Assembly (NCBI RefSeq): GCF_002902945.1
Contig: NZ_CP026103.1
Location: 1 to 64,000, forward strand
DNA from: Paraburkholderia caribensis
Lineage (GTDB): Bacteria > Pseudomonadota > Gammaproteobacteria > Burkholderiales > Burkholderiaceae
Reading direction: 5' to 3'
DNA: 64,000 bases
Shown here: positions 47,475 to 56,314 of the stretch, one piece after another
Numbering within the stretch: position 1 is the stretch's first letter
Layout: every line of letters starts with the position of its first letter
Translations under genes and position numbers: made by a program
The notes under the pieces: model-generated
What the model was told of the DNA's origin: nothing
Databases searched by the model: none
What the model saw: the letters and a program-made list of their open reading frames with translations, nothing else

Positions 47475-48815
47475 ATGAATAGCATAGCAATGCACTCATC
47501 CGACGGCCAAGGCATGCGCACGGCCAAGCTACTTGTCTTCGCTGCGGGCGTGATTCTGCTTGCCGAGCTGATCGGATCTTTCACGTTCAAGATCGGCCCG
47601 GGCAAGGTGGTCCTCTTGCCGATGATCTGGGCGCTTCTGCTCGGTGCGGCAATCGGCGTGGCCAGTGCGCGATCGAACAGTGCCGCGCGCCTCGACGTGA
47701 AAACGCAGTTTTACGCCGCGGCCATCCTGCAGCCTGCGTTGCTGCTGTTCATTGCGAAACTGGGGTTGATGATTGGGAGCGCGCTACCCAAGCTGGCGTC
47801 TGCGGGTTGGGCGCTCGCCTTCCAGGAGCTGGGGCATTTTGTCGGCACGATCCTGCTTGGCTTGCCGCTCGCACTTCTGCTCGGTATCAAGCGCGAAGCC
47901 ATCGGCGCCACCTTCTCGGTCGGCCGTGAGCCTAGTCTCGCCATCATCGGCGAGAAGTACGGGATGGACTCGGCCGAAGGGCGTGGCGTGCTGGCGGAAT
48001 ACCTCACTGGAACCATCTTCGGCGCGGTCTTTATCGCCATATTTGCGGGCTTCGTCGCGAGTCTGAATATTTTCGACCCGCTTGCACTCGCGATGGGTTC
48101 GGGCGTCGGCTCGGGCAGCATGATGGCAGCGGCATCGGGCGCTATCGCTGCGCAGCAGACGCCTGAGGTCGCCAAATCGGTGCTGACGTTTGCGGCTGCG
48201 AGCAATCTGATTACGACGACGGTGGGCACGTACTTCACGTTATTCATTTCGCTGCCGATGGCATTGTTCGGCTACCGCATTCTCGAGCCGCTGATTGGCC
48301 GCACGACCAGTGCCTCGAACGCGCCCGAAGCGGCAGAAGCCAGCGGACCGAAACTGGGCGATGTGCAAACGGAAGCGCCGCATCTCAGCTATGGCGGCAA
48401 AGTGCTGGCATGGGTCGTCACCGCCGTGTTTGCACTGGTATGCGACTGGATGGCGCACGGTACGACGCCGCTGGCGGGGCTGCCCGGGATGTTGCTCATG
48501 CTGCTGGCTGTCGTCGTGGGCGACGCGCTTTCCACGCTGACTGGCCGCAAGATCCCTGCGGTGTGCTGGGTCTCGTTTGCGGCGATGTACGCGACGTCTC
48601 CCTGGTGCCCTTGGGGCGCACAGTTGGCTGAGCTGAGCGCGCGGAACGATTTTCTTGGCGTGACCACGCCGATGCTGGCCTTCGCGGGTCTCTCGATTGC
48701 AAAAGACTTGCCCGCTTTCCGCCGGTTGGGGTGGCGCATCGTCCTTGTTTCGTTCGTTGCCAATGCAGGCACGTTCCTCGGTGCGACCGTCGTCGCGCAA
48801 CTATTCCACATCTAG
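47475..48815 (+). CDS. DUF3100 integral membrane protein
   Basis: 446 aa from ATG 47475, preceded by GGGGAGACC. About 10-12 membrane helices, with conserved stretches EAIGATFSVGREPSLAIIGE and SGVGSGSMMAAASGAIAA typical of DUF3100. Family function is unproven; its position between oxidising enzymes and an amidohydrolase suggests uptake of an amide or N-acyl substrate (inference). Confidence 0.85.
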   Translation: MNSIAMHSSDGQGMRTAKLLVFAAGVILLAELIGSFTFKIGPGKVVLLPMIWALLLGAAIGVASARSNSAARLDVKTQFYAAAILQPALLLFIAKLGLMIGSALPKLASAGWALAFQELGHFVGTILLGLPLALLLGIKREAIGATFSVGREPSLAIIGEKYGMDSAEGRGVLAEYLTGTIFGAVFIAIFAGFVASLNIFDPLALAMGSGVGSGSMMAAASGAIAAQQTPEVAKSVLTFAAASNLITTTVGTYFTLFISLPMALFGYRILEPLIGRTTSASNAPEAAEASGPKLGDVQTEAPHLSYGGKVLAWVVTAVFALVCDWMAHGTTPLAGLPGMLLMLLAVVVGDALSTLTGRKIPAVCWVSFAAMYATSPWCPWGAQLAELSARNDFLGVTTPMLAFAGLSIAKDLPAFRRLGWRIVLVSFVANAGTFLGATVVAQLFHI

Positions 48816-48919
48816 GCGACCGGCACCGCCTGCGCAAACGCAGCGGTGCAACGCGCGCTATGAGCTGTGCAATCTGACGGCGGCGTCGATTGCCAGCAAG
48901 AAACTCCTATCAAGTGACT

Positions 48920-50113
48920 ATGAACGCTATTGCCGAAATCCAGGCATTCTCGGAGGAGATGACTGCCGTCCGTCGTGACATCCATGCGCACCCGGAACTG
49001 GGATACAACGTGAACCGGACGGCGGATCTCGTCGCCAGCAAGCTGGAAGAGTGGGGCTTGCCTGTTGTTCGCGGAGTTGGCAAAACGGGCCTCGTTGCGA
49101 CGCTGAAGCGTGGGAACAGCACTCGCGCAATCGGACTTCGCGCGGACATGGACGCGCTGCCCATGCAGGAAACCAACGAGTTCGCGCATCGCTCCACCGT
49201 GCAGGGCGCAATGCATGCATGCGGGCACGACGGTCACACGACCATGCTGCTTGGCGCCGCAAGATATCTCGCGAAGTCGGTCGATTTCGACGGCACCGTG
49301 CATTTCATTTTTCAGCCTGCCGAGGAAGAAGGCGCAGGCGCGCAGGCGATGATCGACGACGGTCTGTTCGAGCGCTTTCCTGTCGATGCCGTTTTCGGCG
49401 TGCACAACTGGCCGGGCATTCCGGAGGGACACTTCGGTGTGCGCCCTGGTGCGATCATGGCATCGACGAGTCTCTTCAGGATTACGGTGACGGGCGCGGG
49501 ATGCCACGGCGCGATGCCACATCTTGGTGAAGACCCGGTGTTTGCGGTGGCGCAGATTGTCAGCGCATTGCAGAGCATCCTGACTCGCAACAAGAATCCT
49601 GTCGATGCGGCAGCCTTGTCGGTGACGCAGATTCACGCGGGTGAAGCGCAGAACGTTGTGCCGACCGACGCGTGGCTGGGCGGCACGGTGCGCACGTTTT
49701 CGGAAGAGACGCTTGACCTCATCGAGAGCCGCATGCGGGCCATCGTCGCGGCGATTGCGTCTGGTCTTGGCTGTCGCAGTGAGATCGAATTCAACCGGAA
49801 CTACCCGCCGACCGTCAACGATCCTGAACAAACCGCGCTGGCAGTCGAAGTCATGCGTGAAGTCGTCGGTGATGAGGCCGTCGACGCGGCGATTCAACCC
49901 ACGATGGCTGCCGAAGACTTCTCGTTCATGCTGCGTGCAAAGCCGGGTTGCTACGCGTTTATCGGAAATGGCGTCGGCGACCATCGCAGCGTGGGGCATG
50001 GAGCAGGGCCGTGCCTGTTACACAACGCGAGTTATGACTTCAACGACCGGTTGCTTCCCGTGGGGTCGACTTACTTCGTGCGACTCGTGGAGAGGTTTTT
50101 GAAACGCGCGTGA
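48920..50113 (+). CDS. M20-family amidohydrolase/aminoacylase
   Basis: 397 aa from ATG 48920. Metal-binding motifs of M20D hydrolases: RRDIHAHPELGYN, GLRADMDALP, HACGHDGHTTMLLGAA, FQPAEEEGAGA, AAEDFSFML. These enzymes cleave N-acyl amino acids, hippurate or related amides in the cytoplasm. DUF3100 membrane proteins and M20 hydrolases fit as transporter and first enzyme. Confidence 0.92.
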   Translation: MNAIAEIQAFSEEMTAVRRDIHAHPELGYNVNRTADLVASKLEEWGLPVVRGVGKTGLVATLKRGNSTRAIGLRADMDALPMQETNEFAHRSTVQGAMHACGHDGHTTMLLGAARYLAKSVDFDGTVHFIFQPAEEEGAGAQAMIDDGLFERFPVDAVFGVHNWPGIPEGHFGVRPGAIMASTSLFRITVTGAGCHGAMPHLGEDPVFAVAQIVSALQSILTRNKNPVDAAALSVTQIHAGEAQNVVPTDAWLGGTVRTFSEETLDLIESRMRAIVAAIASGLGCRSEIEFNRNYPPTVNDPEQTALAVEVMREVVGDEAVDAAIQPTMAAEDFSFMLRAKPGCYAFIGNGVGDHRSVGHGAGPCLLHNASYDFNDRLLPVGSTYFVRLVERFLKRA

Positions 50114-50179
50114 GCCAGTGCCATAGCAGGCGATAAGGGCTCTGAACGCAGAGCCTAGCCTCGCAAAGTCTGTTGCAAG

Positions 50180-51418
50180 TCACTCGGAACTGAACGAGTC
50201 GATTGCGCGCTCCAAACGTGCCAACCCTTCGTCAAGACATTCGTACGGAATGTTGAGCGCCGGCGCGAATCGCAAGACGTTCGGACCCGCATTCAGAATC
50301 ATGACGCCGTGTTCGAGCGCGGCTGTCATGATGTCTTTCGAGCGTCCCTGATACGCGTCGCTCAATTCCGCGCCGATCAGTAATCCGGCGCCTCGAAGCT
50401 CGCGGAACACGCCGGTGCGGGAATTGATCGAGCGCAGGCTCGCAAAGATGTGAGCGCTACGTTGGCACACGCCGTCGAGAACCTGTGGGGTGTTGATGAG
50501 TTCGACAACACGGTCCGCAACGGCGGTAGCCAAAGGATTTCCGCCATACGTCGAGCCGTGCGTTCCCACGGAGAAGTGCTTGCCGATCTCCGAGGTGGTG
50601 AGCACCGCGCCGATCGGGAAACCGTTGCCGAGGGCTTTGGCTGCCGTGAGGATATCCGGCGTCACACCGGCGTCCATATACGCGAAGAGCGAGCCGGTGC
50701 GTCCAATGCCCGTCTGCACTTCATCGAAGATGAGAAGCGCGTTGTGCCTGGTGCAGGCATCGCGCAGGCATCGCAGGAAGTCGGGCGTCGCCGGAATGAC
50801 GCCGCCTTCGCCCTGGACCGGCTCCACGATCACCGCGCAGGTCCGATCGTCAATTGCAACCAGCGCTGCGTCGATATCGTTAAATCGGATATGCGAGATG
50901 TCGCCGGGCAGCGGGCCGAATCCGTCCGAGTATTTCGGCTGGCCGCCGACGCTGACGGTAAATAGCGTGCGCCCGTGGAACGATTGCTCGAAGGAAATAA
51001 TCCTGGTCTTCCTCGCCTCCGTTCCAAACCGGTCGATTGCCACGCGTCGGGCAAGCTTGAGCGCAGCCTCGTTTGCTTCTGCACCGGAATTCGCGAAGAA
51101 GGCGTTTTCCGCGAAAGTCGCCTCGGTCAGACGCAATGCAAGTTTGAGCGCGGGGATGTTCGTGAAGACGTTGCTCACATGCCATAGCTGTTCAGCCTGT
51201 CTGGTTAGCGTTTCGACCAGCGTCGGATGCGCATGACCGAGAGCGCAAACGGCGATGCCGCTCGTCAGGTCGACGTAGTCCCGGCCCTCTTCGTCCCAGA
51301 CGAGAGAGCCTTGCGCGCGCACGGGTATCAACGGTGCAGGCGCATAGACGGGGGCCATGACAGTATCGAACGTGTTTCGTGATGGATGTGGTGTAGTCAC
51401 TGGAGGGTTTCGCTGCAA
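50180..51418 (-). CDS. Class-III PLP aminotransferase (acetylornithine/ArgD-like)
   Basis: 412 aa in the longest reading (TTG at 51418); GTG at 51400 or ATG at 51358 are alternatives without a decisive ribosome-binding site. Motifs: NSGAEANEAALKLAR, SFHGRTLFTVSVGG, IVEPVQGEGGVIPA, FDEVQTGIGRTG, PLP Lys in TAAKALGNGFPIGA, HGSTYGGNPLA. Transfers an amino group from an omega-amino donor to 2-oxoglutarate. Convergent with the M20 gene, so separately transcribed, but could act in the same pathway. Confidence 0.9.
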   Translation of the reverse strand: MQRNPPVTTPHPSRNTFDTVMAPVYAPAPLIPVRAQGSLVWDEEGRDYVDLTSGIAVCALGHAHPTLVETLTRQAEQLWHVSNVFTNIPALKLALRLTEATFAENAFFANSGAEANEAALKLARRVAIDRFGTEARKTRIISFEQSFHGRTLFTVSVGGQPKYSDGFGPLPGDISHIRFNDIDAALVAIDDRTCAVIVEPVQGEGGVIPATPDFLRCLRDACTRHNALLIFDEVQTGIGRTGSLFAYMDAGVTPDILTAAKALGNGFPIGAVLTTSEIGKHFSVGTHGSTYGGNPLATAVADRVVELINTPQVLDGVCQRSAHIFASLRSINSRTGVFRELRGAGLLIGAELSDAYQGRSKDIMTAALEHGVMILNAGPNVLRFAPALNIPYECLDEGLARLERAIDSFSSE

Positions 51419-51758
51419 CTGATAAAGGAGTTGCGGAACAAGGGAGGCGTCGCAGGACCGGCGGCTACCTCGCAGTCCGACGGGTGTAGCAGGAGTGTGC
51501 CGCTACCCGGCCTGCTTGTGGCTAACTCAAAGTTGCAAACTTGTTCGAAAAATCCGAACGCAGTGTGGCGTCACGCCGTCTAACCTTATCGATAAGACTG
51601 GACGGTATTCCATACGGCGGGCGCAGCCGCACCCTCGAGGCCGAGCTTCGAGATATCGAACTGCCCTTGCTTGGATGTGACGATGGTCCTGCTCGATCAC
51701 GCTGTTCAGAATTCGTTGTCGAGTAGCGATACGTCCAAGGCGACGTATGTCGACTTGT
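51419..51758. other. Intergenic region, nothing recognised
   Basis: 340 bp between two minus-strand genes. No supported ORF, repeat or terminator seen; the aminotransferase promoter should lie in its left part. Confidence 0.4.
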
Positions 51759-52820
51759 TCAACGGTCGTGTCCGGCGACGGCCTGTTGCTCGATCACGCC
51801 ATACCAGCCCATTCCCTCATAGCTCTCGTAGCCGGGCGTCAATGCGTAGCCCACGAGCGCGCCGCCCGTGCTCTTGAACGTGCCCGTCGCATGTCGATCC
51901 TGCGGAAGCGCGAAGTGGCCGTCCTTGCGGCTGTCGCCGGACGAATCGGCCAGCACGCGCCCGTTTGCGTCGACGATCATGCACCGCGTGCGGCTTCGTT
52001 CATCGTCGGTAAGCCGCACGTTCCGGACGACCGTGCCCGCCTGCCGGGCCCAGTCGAAGAACACGGCGAGCACGCCCACCACCCGTCCGTCGGAGCGCCC
52101 GGCTTCGCGAATCGCTGTCGCATAGGTCGCGACTTCAGCGCCGGCAAGCTGTCCGGAGACGGCGACGTCTGCGGTCACATACTCCTCGCCGGAGCGCGTG
52201 GCCATCGCCGCCCGAAACCAGCCGGCATTCGCGGCATCGGACGAGCCGGCAACCTGGTAGGTGCCGGAACGGCCGTTCGCGAGGATGTTCCCGGCCGTGT
52301 CGAGCACCCAGATGTCGAGGTAGACGGTGTAGCTTGCAAGAATCACGGCGAGGCGCTGTGCCGCGTAACCGGCGCTTTCCGCCGAAGGCGTCGCGGCGCA
52401 GTCGACAACCGCCGCGTCGGTTGCCCACCACCGGACGTCGCACGAGCGCTCGTAGAGGTTGCGATCGATCACGTCGATCATGTTGAGCGCCAGATCGGCC
52501 AGTCGCTGTCCCCTTTGCCGCTCGAACTCGGTGACCATCCGTTGGCTGATGGCGGCCAATTCCTTGCCGAGTTCGCCCGTCAGCGCGCTGATCCGGCCCG
52601 ACACATCCTTCACCTGCTTTGCGACGACCGCGAAGCCGCGGCCGGCTTCGCCGGCGCGGGCCGCCTCGATCAGCGCGTTGATCGCGAGGTAGGTGGCCTC
52701 GCGGTTGATGAGATCGATGTCTGCGATCTTGTCGCCTGAGATCCTGCGGACCGACTGCATCAGTTCAGCCATCCCGCCTCGTCTGGATTGCTGGATGGGT
52801 AGTTCAGCTGGTGCATTCAC
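51759..52820 (-). CDS. Soluble chemoreceptor with C-terminal Cache-type sensor
   Basis: 353 aa from GTG 52820, chosen for the GGAGGAGC site just upstream. The chemoreceptor hairpin is at the N-terminus (YLAINALIEAARAGEAGRGF, AVVAKQVKDVS at about 40-75). It is followed by a helical linker and a sensor resembling a Cache/PAS domain (WVLDTAGNILANG, MIVDANGRVLADS). No membrane helix is visible. This reverses the usual sensor-then-signalling order. A cytoplasmic receptor for a small metabolite is the likely role. Confidence 0.8.
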   Translation of the reverse strand: MNAPAELPIQQSRRGGMAELMQSVRRISGDKIADIDLINREATYLAINALIEAARAGEAGRGFAVVAKQVKDVSGRISALTGELGKELAAISQRMVTEFERQRGQRLADLALNMIDVIDRNLYERSCDVRWWATDAAVVDCAATPSAESAGYAAQRLAVILASYTVYLDIWVLDTAGNILANGRSGTYQVAGSSDAANAGWFRAAMATRSGEEYVTADVAVSGQLAGAEVATYATAIREAGRSDGRVVGVLAVFFDWARQAGTVVRNVRLTDDERSRTRCMIVDANGRVLADSSGDSRKDGHFALPQDRHATGTFKSTGGALVGYALTPGYESYEGMGWYGVIEQQAVAGHDR

Positions 52821-53039
52821 GCTTGCTCCTCCAGGCGCTGGATGTTGGCATACGGATGCCGGCAAAAGTGTGGAAACGCTGAATCTGTTATCGACATCAT
52901 CGAACGAAACTTCAATAAAATCTGTGTTGTCTCCTTGTCACGCCAGCCATGCACCACTGCGGGGATGATGTACGTGGTCCGGCGCTCCATGCGGGAACAT
53001 CGCTGCTTCGGAAACGGGCGCTCGCTCGATCCGACGATC

Positions 53040-53178
53040 GAATCCGCGCGCGTAGCACCTGCGCGAGTGCGGCGAGATTGATCGTATGCTGCCCCTTGTT
53101 TTCAGCGGTACCGCGGCCATACCAGCGGCCGATCGGATGCCTAATGAACGTCATGCATAGACGCGATGGCGAGTTCAC
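53040..53178 (-). pseudogene. Fragment of an M20-family peptidase
   Basis: The minus-strand reading WYGRGTAENKGQHTINLAAL matches the metal-site region of M20 deacetylase-like peptidases (RGxxDNKGQ), with no start or remainder. Part of a decayed zone. Confidence 0.6.
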
Positions 53179-53534
53179 CAGCGAGCTGGCTCAGTCTTTT
53201 GTCCGGTGTCCGATTGTTCCTGGTGCATCATCAAGGAATAAGCAGCATTCGTGGATCGAGCGGGCTGGGAAAACGCGCATTGGTCACGGGAGGCTCAAGG
53301 GGCATCGGCGCTGCTATCGCACTCGCGCTCGCGGAAAATGGTGCGGACGTTGCGCTCACTTTTCAACATTCAGCCGATCGGGCGCAGGCGGTGGTCGCTT
53401 CGATCAGGAACCTCGGCCGCCGAGCTGCGGCGATCAAGGCAGACATCGCCGCAGCCGTCACGTTCCTTGCAAGCCCGGCGGCACGGCATGTCACTGGCAC
53501 AATACTGACGGTCGACGGCGGCTTGCTGACCTAG
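53166..53534 (+). pseudogene. Internally deleted short-chain dehydrogenase
   Basis: From 53265 the reading GKRALVTGGSRGIGAAIALA gives a normal SDR N-terminus through AAAIKADI. It then jumps in frame to the family C-terminus (AVTFLASPAARHVTGTILTV DGG). About 150 residues, including the catalytic Ser and YxxxK, are missing. The frame remains open, but the product cannot be an active SDR. Confidence 0.75.
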
Positions 53535-53702
53535 GTCAAGCCACGGTTCGACCTTCGAGACGAGGAGCAGCGTGAAGGTGATGCACGCTGCGCCGTTTTG
53601 CATCTGGACGCTAGCGCCCATTGGCTCGGTATCCGCGTGATAGGAAGGCGCATCCGGCTCTTCGAGTTCAGTTCAATGTTTGATGAAATCCGGCCGGCTC
53701 AT
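53535..53702 (-). pseudogene. N-terminal fragment of a cupin-like protein
   Basis: The minus strand has a good AAGGAGAA site before ATG 53702, reading MSRPDFIKH and, after a frameshift, ELEEPDAPSYHADTEPMGAS. This looks like the N-terminus of a cupin-domain protein family seen in Burkholderia. It runs into the SDR remnant. Identification rests on memory of the family and is tentative. Confidence 0.35.
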
Positions 53703-54061
53703 CGGTTGTTCTCCTTTCGGGCGAGCATCGATGATTGCGGGTTAGGAGCGGATGTCAGCCGCAACTCGCGGCCAGTTCGGCCGCGGCCACTTTCGCCGAT
53801 GACCCGCGCGGCCGCTGCAGTTTGGAAACTGCCGGATATGCGCTGCCGGGTCCATCGTCGACTTCGGGGTCGGCACCGGTCCGATGACCTGTCGTCGCGA
53901 GCGTGATGCCGTGATAACGGGCAGTTATTGCACGTGAATGGCTGCACTGCGTATCAATGATGGAGGGATGAGTGATTGCAGCGTTCATCAAGATCCACTC
54001 CAGGCATCGCGGTTTCATCGCAGGCTCGGCGATAGGCAGTCGCTGAGACTTAGCCGAATGA
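53703..54061. other. Intergenic region, nothing recognised
   Basis: About 360 bp with only basic, low-quality open frames; continues the decayed zone that starts at 52.9 kb. Confidence 0.4.
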
Positions 54062-54709
54062 CTAGTTCTCGCTGGACAGTTCACCGTCCGAGCATTTCCG
54101 CATTTCCATTGTCGCGCGATCCGCGTCTGTCCGCGCTGGCCACGCGGACATGGCAATGTCGATGATGCTGCCAAGCGCTTCGCCCGATGCGCCCGCCTGT
54201 GGAAGATTCAAAACGGCCTGCAAGACGCCGAGATAGTACCAGGCAAAGGCGTCCACATCGGTCTCCGGTGCAACCTCGCCGTTCGCCACGCCTGCCCGCA
54301 GGAGATCCGCGAAGATCTCGCGCTGCCGCGCGACGCCAGCAAGTGTTGTCGTCTTTCCTGCCGCTGCAAGATCCAGCAGTTCGGCAGTGCTTCGCGACAA
54401 CAGGCAGCCGGCCGGCCGTCGCGACGCTGCCGGCGTTGGCAAGAATTCCCTCAGTATGGCTGCCACGCTTCCCCGCGCTGAGTCCGCGCGGGCTGCGCTC
54501 ATCCGCCGTAGCACGCGCTCGGTGTAGACGGCCAGCGCATCGCGGAACAGGCCGTCCTTGTCGCCGAACCGCTGGTACAGGCTGGAGCGCGACAGGCCGG
54601 TGGCTTCCGTGAGGTCATTGATGGACGCCGTCGCATAGCCGTGACGCCAGAAAACGTCGATTGCTGCAGCGATGACGGCGGCCTCGTCGTATTGGGGTTT
54701 CCCACTCAT
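54062..54709 (-). CDS. TetR/AcrR-family transcriptional regulator
   Basis: 215 aa from ATG 54709; the longer TTG start at 54727 is less likely. Helix-turn-helix (EAAVIAAAIDVFWRHGYATA, SINDLTEATGLSRSSLYQRF) and a TetR_C ligand domain. Divergent from the NmrA-like gene with two operator-like sites between them, so it should repress that gene and itself. Confidence 0.92.
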   Translation of the reverse strand: MSGKPQYDEAAVIAAAIDVFWRHGYATASINDLTEATGLSRSSLYQRFGDKDGLFRDALAVYTERVLRRMSAARADSARGSVAAILREFLPTPAASRRPAGCLLSRSTAELLDLAAAGKTTTLAGVARQREIFADLLRAGVANGEVAPETDVDAFAWYYLGVLQAVLNLPQAGASGEALGSIIDIAMSAWPARTDADRATMEMRKCSDGELSSEN

Positions 54710-54730
54710 AAATCTTCCCGTTGACAAGCT

Positions 54731-54767
54731 GGAACGATTGTTCCATCATTCTTGGACTGATCGTTCC
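54731..54767. promoter_or_regulatory. TetR operator pair overlapping the NmrA-gene promoter
   Basis: GGAACGATTGTTCC (54731-54744; 5-bp arms around GATT) and a related copy GGACTGATCGTTCC (54754-54767), both followed by ATCAT, 23 bp apart. A TTGACA at 54721-54726 with CATCAT 17 bases on gives a -35/-10 candidate straddling the first site. Confidence 0.7.
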
Positions 54768-54788
54768 ATCATACATCGAGGAGTCGAC

Positions 54789-55670
54789 ATGCTCAATCAG
54801 ACAGCCCATTCATCGCGCCCTATGCGCATAGCCGTGGCAGGCGCGACCGGCCGCGTCGGCAATACGCTGATCGACCGATTGGGCACCGATCCCGTCGATG
54901 TCGTCGCCCTCACTCGACAAAGCACTACCGCGCAGTTTGCGCCGAACGTCACCGTCGCGACGGTGGACTTCGACCAACCTGCCACGCTCACCGGCGCACT
55001 TGCCGGGGTCGACAAGGTCTTCGTGGCGCACGGCACATCCGCCACGCAGGTGGAGAATGAAATAGCGCTCATTGATGCTGCCGTCGCTGCGGGCGTACGC
55101 CACATCGTCAAGCTGTCCGCCATGGGACCCGCAACGCATCTCAACCCATTCGCCTGGCACATGAAGATCGAAGCACATCTGGCTCGCCAGCCGGTGGCCT
55201 CGACCGCGCTCAGACCGACGACCTTCGCCGACGTGCTCAAGCGCGCCGGCGCGCCGGTTGCAGCGGGCAATTGGGCCGGTGCAGCGGGACATGGAGCCGT
55301 CAACTTCATCGATACGCGAGATGTTGCTGAAGCGGCGCGTATTGCTTTGCTCGAAGAGGTTTCCGACGGATCGCAGCGGGCGTATCACCTGAGCGGGCCG
55401 CGGAACTGGACGATGCAGCAGGTTGCTGAGGAGTTGTCCCGACTGCTCGGACGCCGTGTCGTCTACAACGACCGGTCGCCCACGGAGCATCGCGAGGCCT
55501 TGCTCGCGAGTGGCCAGCCGCCGCTGGTCGTTGACCTGCTTCTTGGCCTGGACAGGCTTTTTCGTGAATCTGCACTCGCGGAGACCACGACGACTTTCGA
55601 GAAATTGACGGGCAAACCTCCGCGTTCATTGTCGGAGTGGCTGCGCGAAAACATCACCCTCTTCCAGTGA
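54789..55670 (+). CDS. NmrA-family NAD(P)-binding oxidoreductase
   Basis: 293 aa from ATG 54789. N-terminal dinucleotide fold RIAVAGATGRVGNTLIDRL, then VDKVFVAHGTSATQ, RHIVKLSAMGP, HMKIEAHLARQP and VNFIDTRDVAEAA. Atypical extended SDR of the NmrA/QOR2/azoreductase-like kind: redox sensor or quinone reductase. Divergent from its TetR regulator, a common electrophile or quinone-response layout. Confidence 0.88.
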   Translation: MLNQTAHSSRPMRIAVAGATGRVGNTLIDRLGTDPVDVVALTRQSTTAQFAPNVTVATVDFDQPATLTGALAGVDKVFVAHGTSATQVENEIALIDAAVAAGVRHIVKLSAMGPATHLNPFAWHMKIEAHLARQPVASTALRPTTFADVLKRAGAPVAAGNWAGAAGHGAVNFIDTRDVAEAARIALLEEVSDGSQRAYHLSGPRNWTMQQVAEELSRLLGRRVVYNDRSPTEHREALLASGQPPLVVDLLLGLDRLFRESALAETTTTFEKLTGKPPRSLSEWLRENITLFQ

Positions 55671-55801
55671 CACGTATCAGCGTTCACGCCGGAGTGCGCT
55701 CTGGCGGTGAGAATGCGGCGGTTTGCAGTCGGGTTGCAACGGCTGGAGGTTCCCGTCGTCTTGCCGTTCTCCAGCGCAAATACGGCCTTACGAGACGAAC
55801 C

Positions 55802-56302
55802 ATGACTAATCGATCATTGAGTGTGCGGCGCAGCCTGCCGGTTCTTGTGTTGCTTTCCTTGCTGACGGGCGCAGGCCTCGCGCAAGCAGCCGATGTTACG
55901 CCCGCCGATACTCAGACGATTCGCGCGCTGTTTCTACAGCAGACGGCCGCCGAGACAGCACATGATCTCGACGCGCTAAGCGGCATGTTCGCTTCTACCG
56001 CACCGGGACAGCCGGATCCCGTGTCGTTCGTGGCTCGCGCATATCGTTTTTGGGGCAGGAACGAGGTGCTCGAGCATTTCAGGCAGACCTTCGCCGGGAC
56101 ATGGCGGGTCGAGCCGGATCAGAGTGCGCTGCGCATCATTCCGCTGAACCAGGATACGGTACAGGTGTACGCGCCAACCAGGGTGACCATCGGCGCGCCG
56201 GGGCAACCTGAGAAGACTGCGACGTTTCTGATCAACGAGTTTATGATCCGCAGCCCGTCCGGCTGGAAGGTTGCAGCGGTGATTCCCGTGCCGGCGCAAT
56301 AA
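55802..56302 (+). CDS. Exported NTF2-like (SnoaL/DUF4440-type) protein
   Basis: 166 aa from ATG 55802. Signal peptide (VLVLLSLLTGAGLAQA/AD), then a cone-shaped NTF2-like fold pattern: AETAHDLDALSGMFAS, SFVARAYRFWGRNEVLEHFR, ending WKVAAVIPVPAQ. No enzyme residues can be assigned. A paralogue follows 12 bp downstream with the same ending. Confidence 0.8.
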   Translation: MTNRSLSVRRSLPVLVLLSLLTGAGLAQAADVTPADTQTIRALFLQQTAAETAHDLDALSGMFASTAPGQPDPVSFVARAYRFWGRNEVLEHFRQTFAGTWRVEPDQSALRIIPLNQDTVQVYAPTRVTIGAPGQPEKTATFLINEFMIRSPSGWKVAAVIPVPAQ

Positions 56303-56314
56303 AGGGAGACGCAC

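Noticed and set aside
46217..47605. 462-codon minus-strand frame opposite the aldehyde dehydrogenase
   Set aside because: Antisense shadow of a high-GC gene; Arg/His/Asp-rich composition typical of such shadows.
50955..50970. ACGGTAAATAG resembling half of the origin palindrome
   Set aside because: Lies inside the aminotransferase coding sequence without the second arm.
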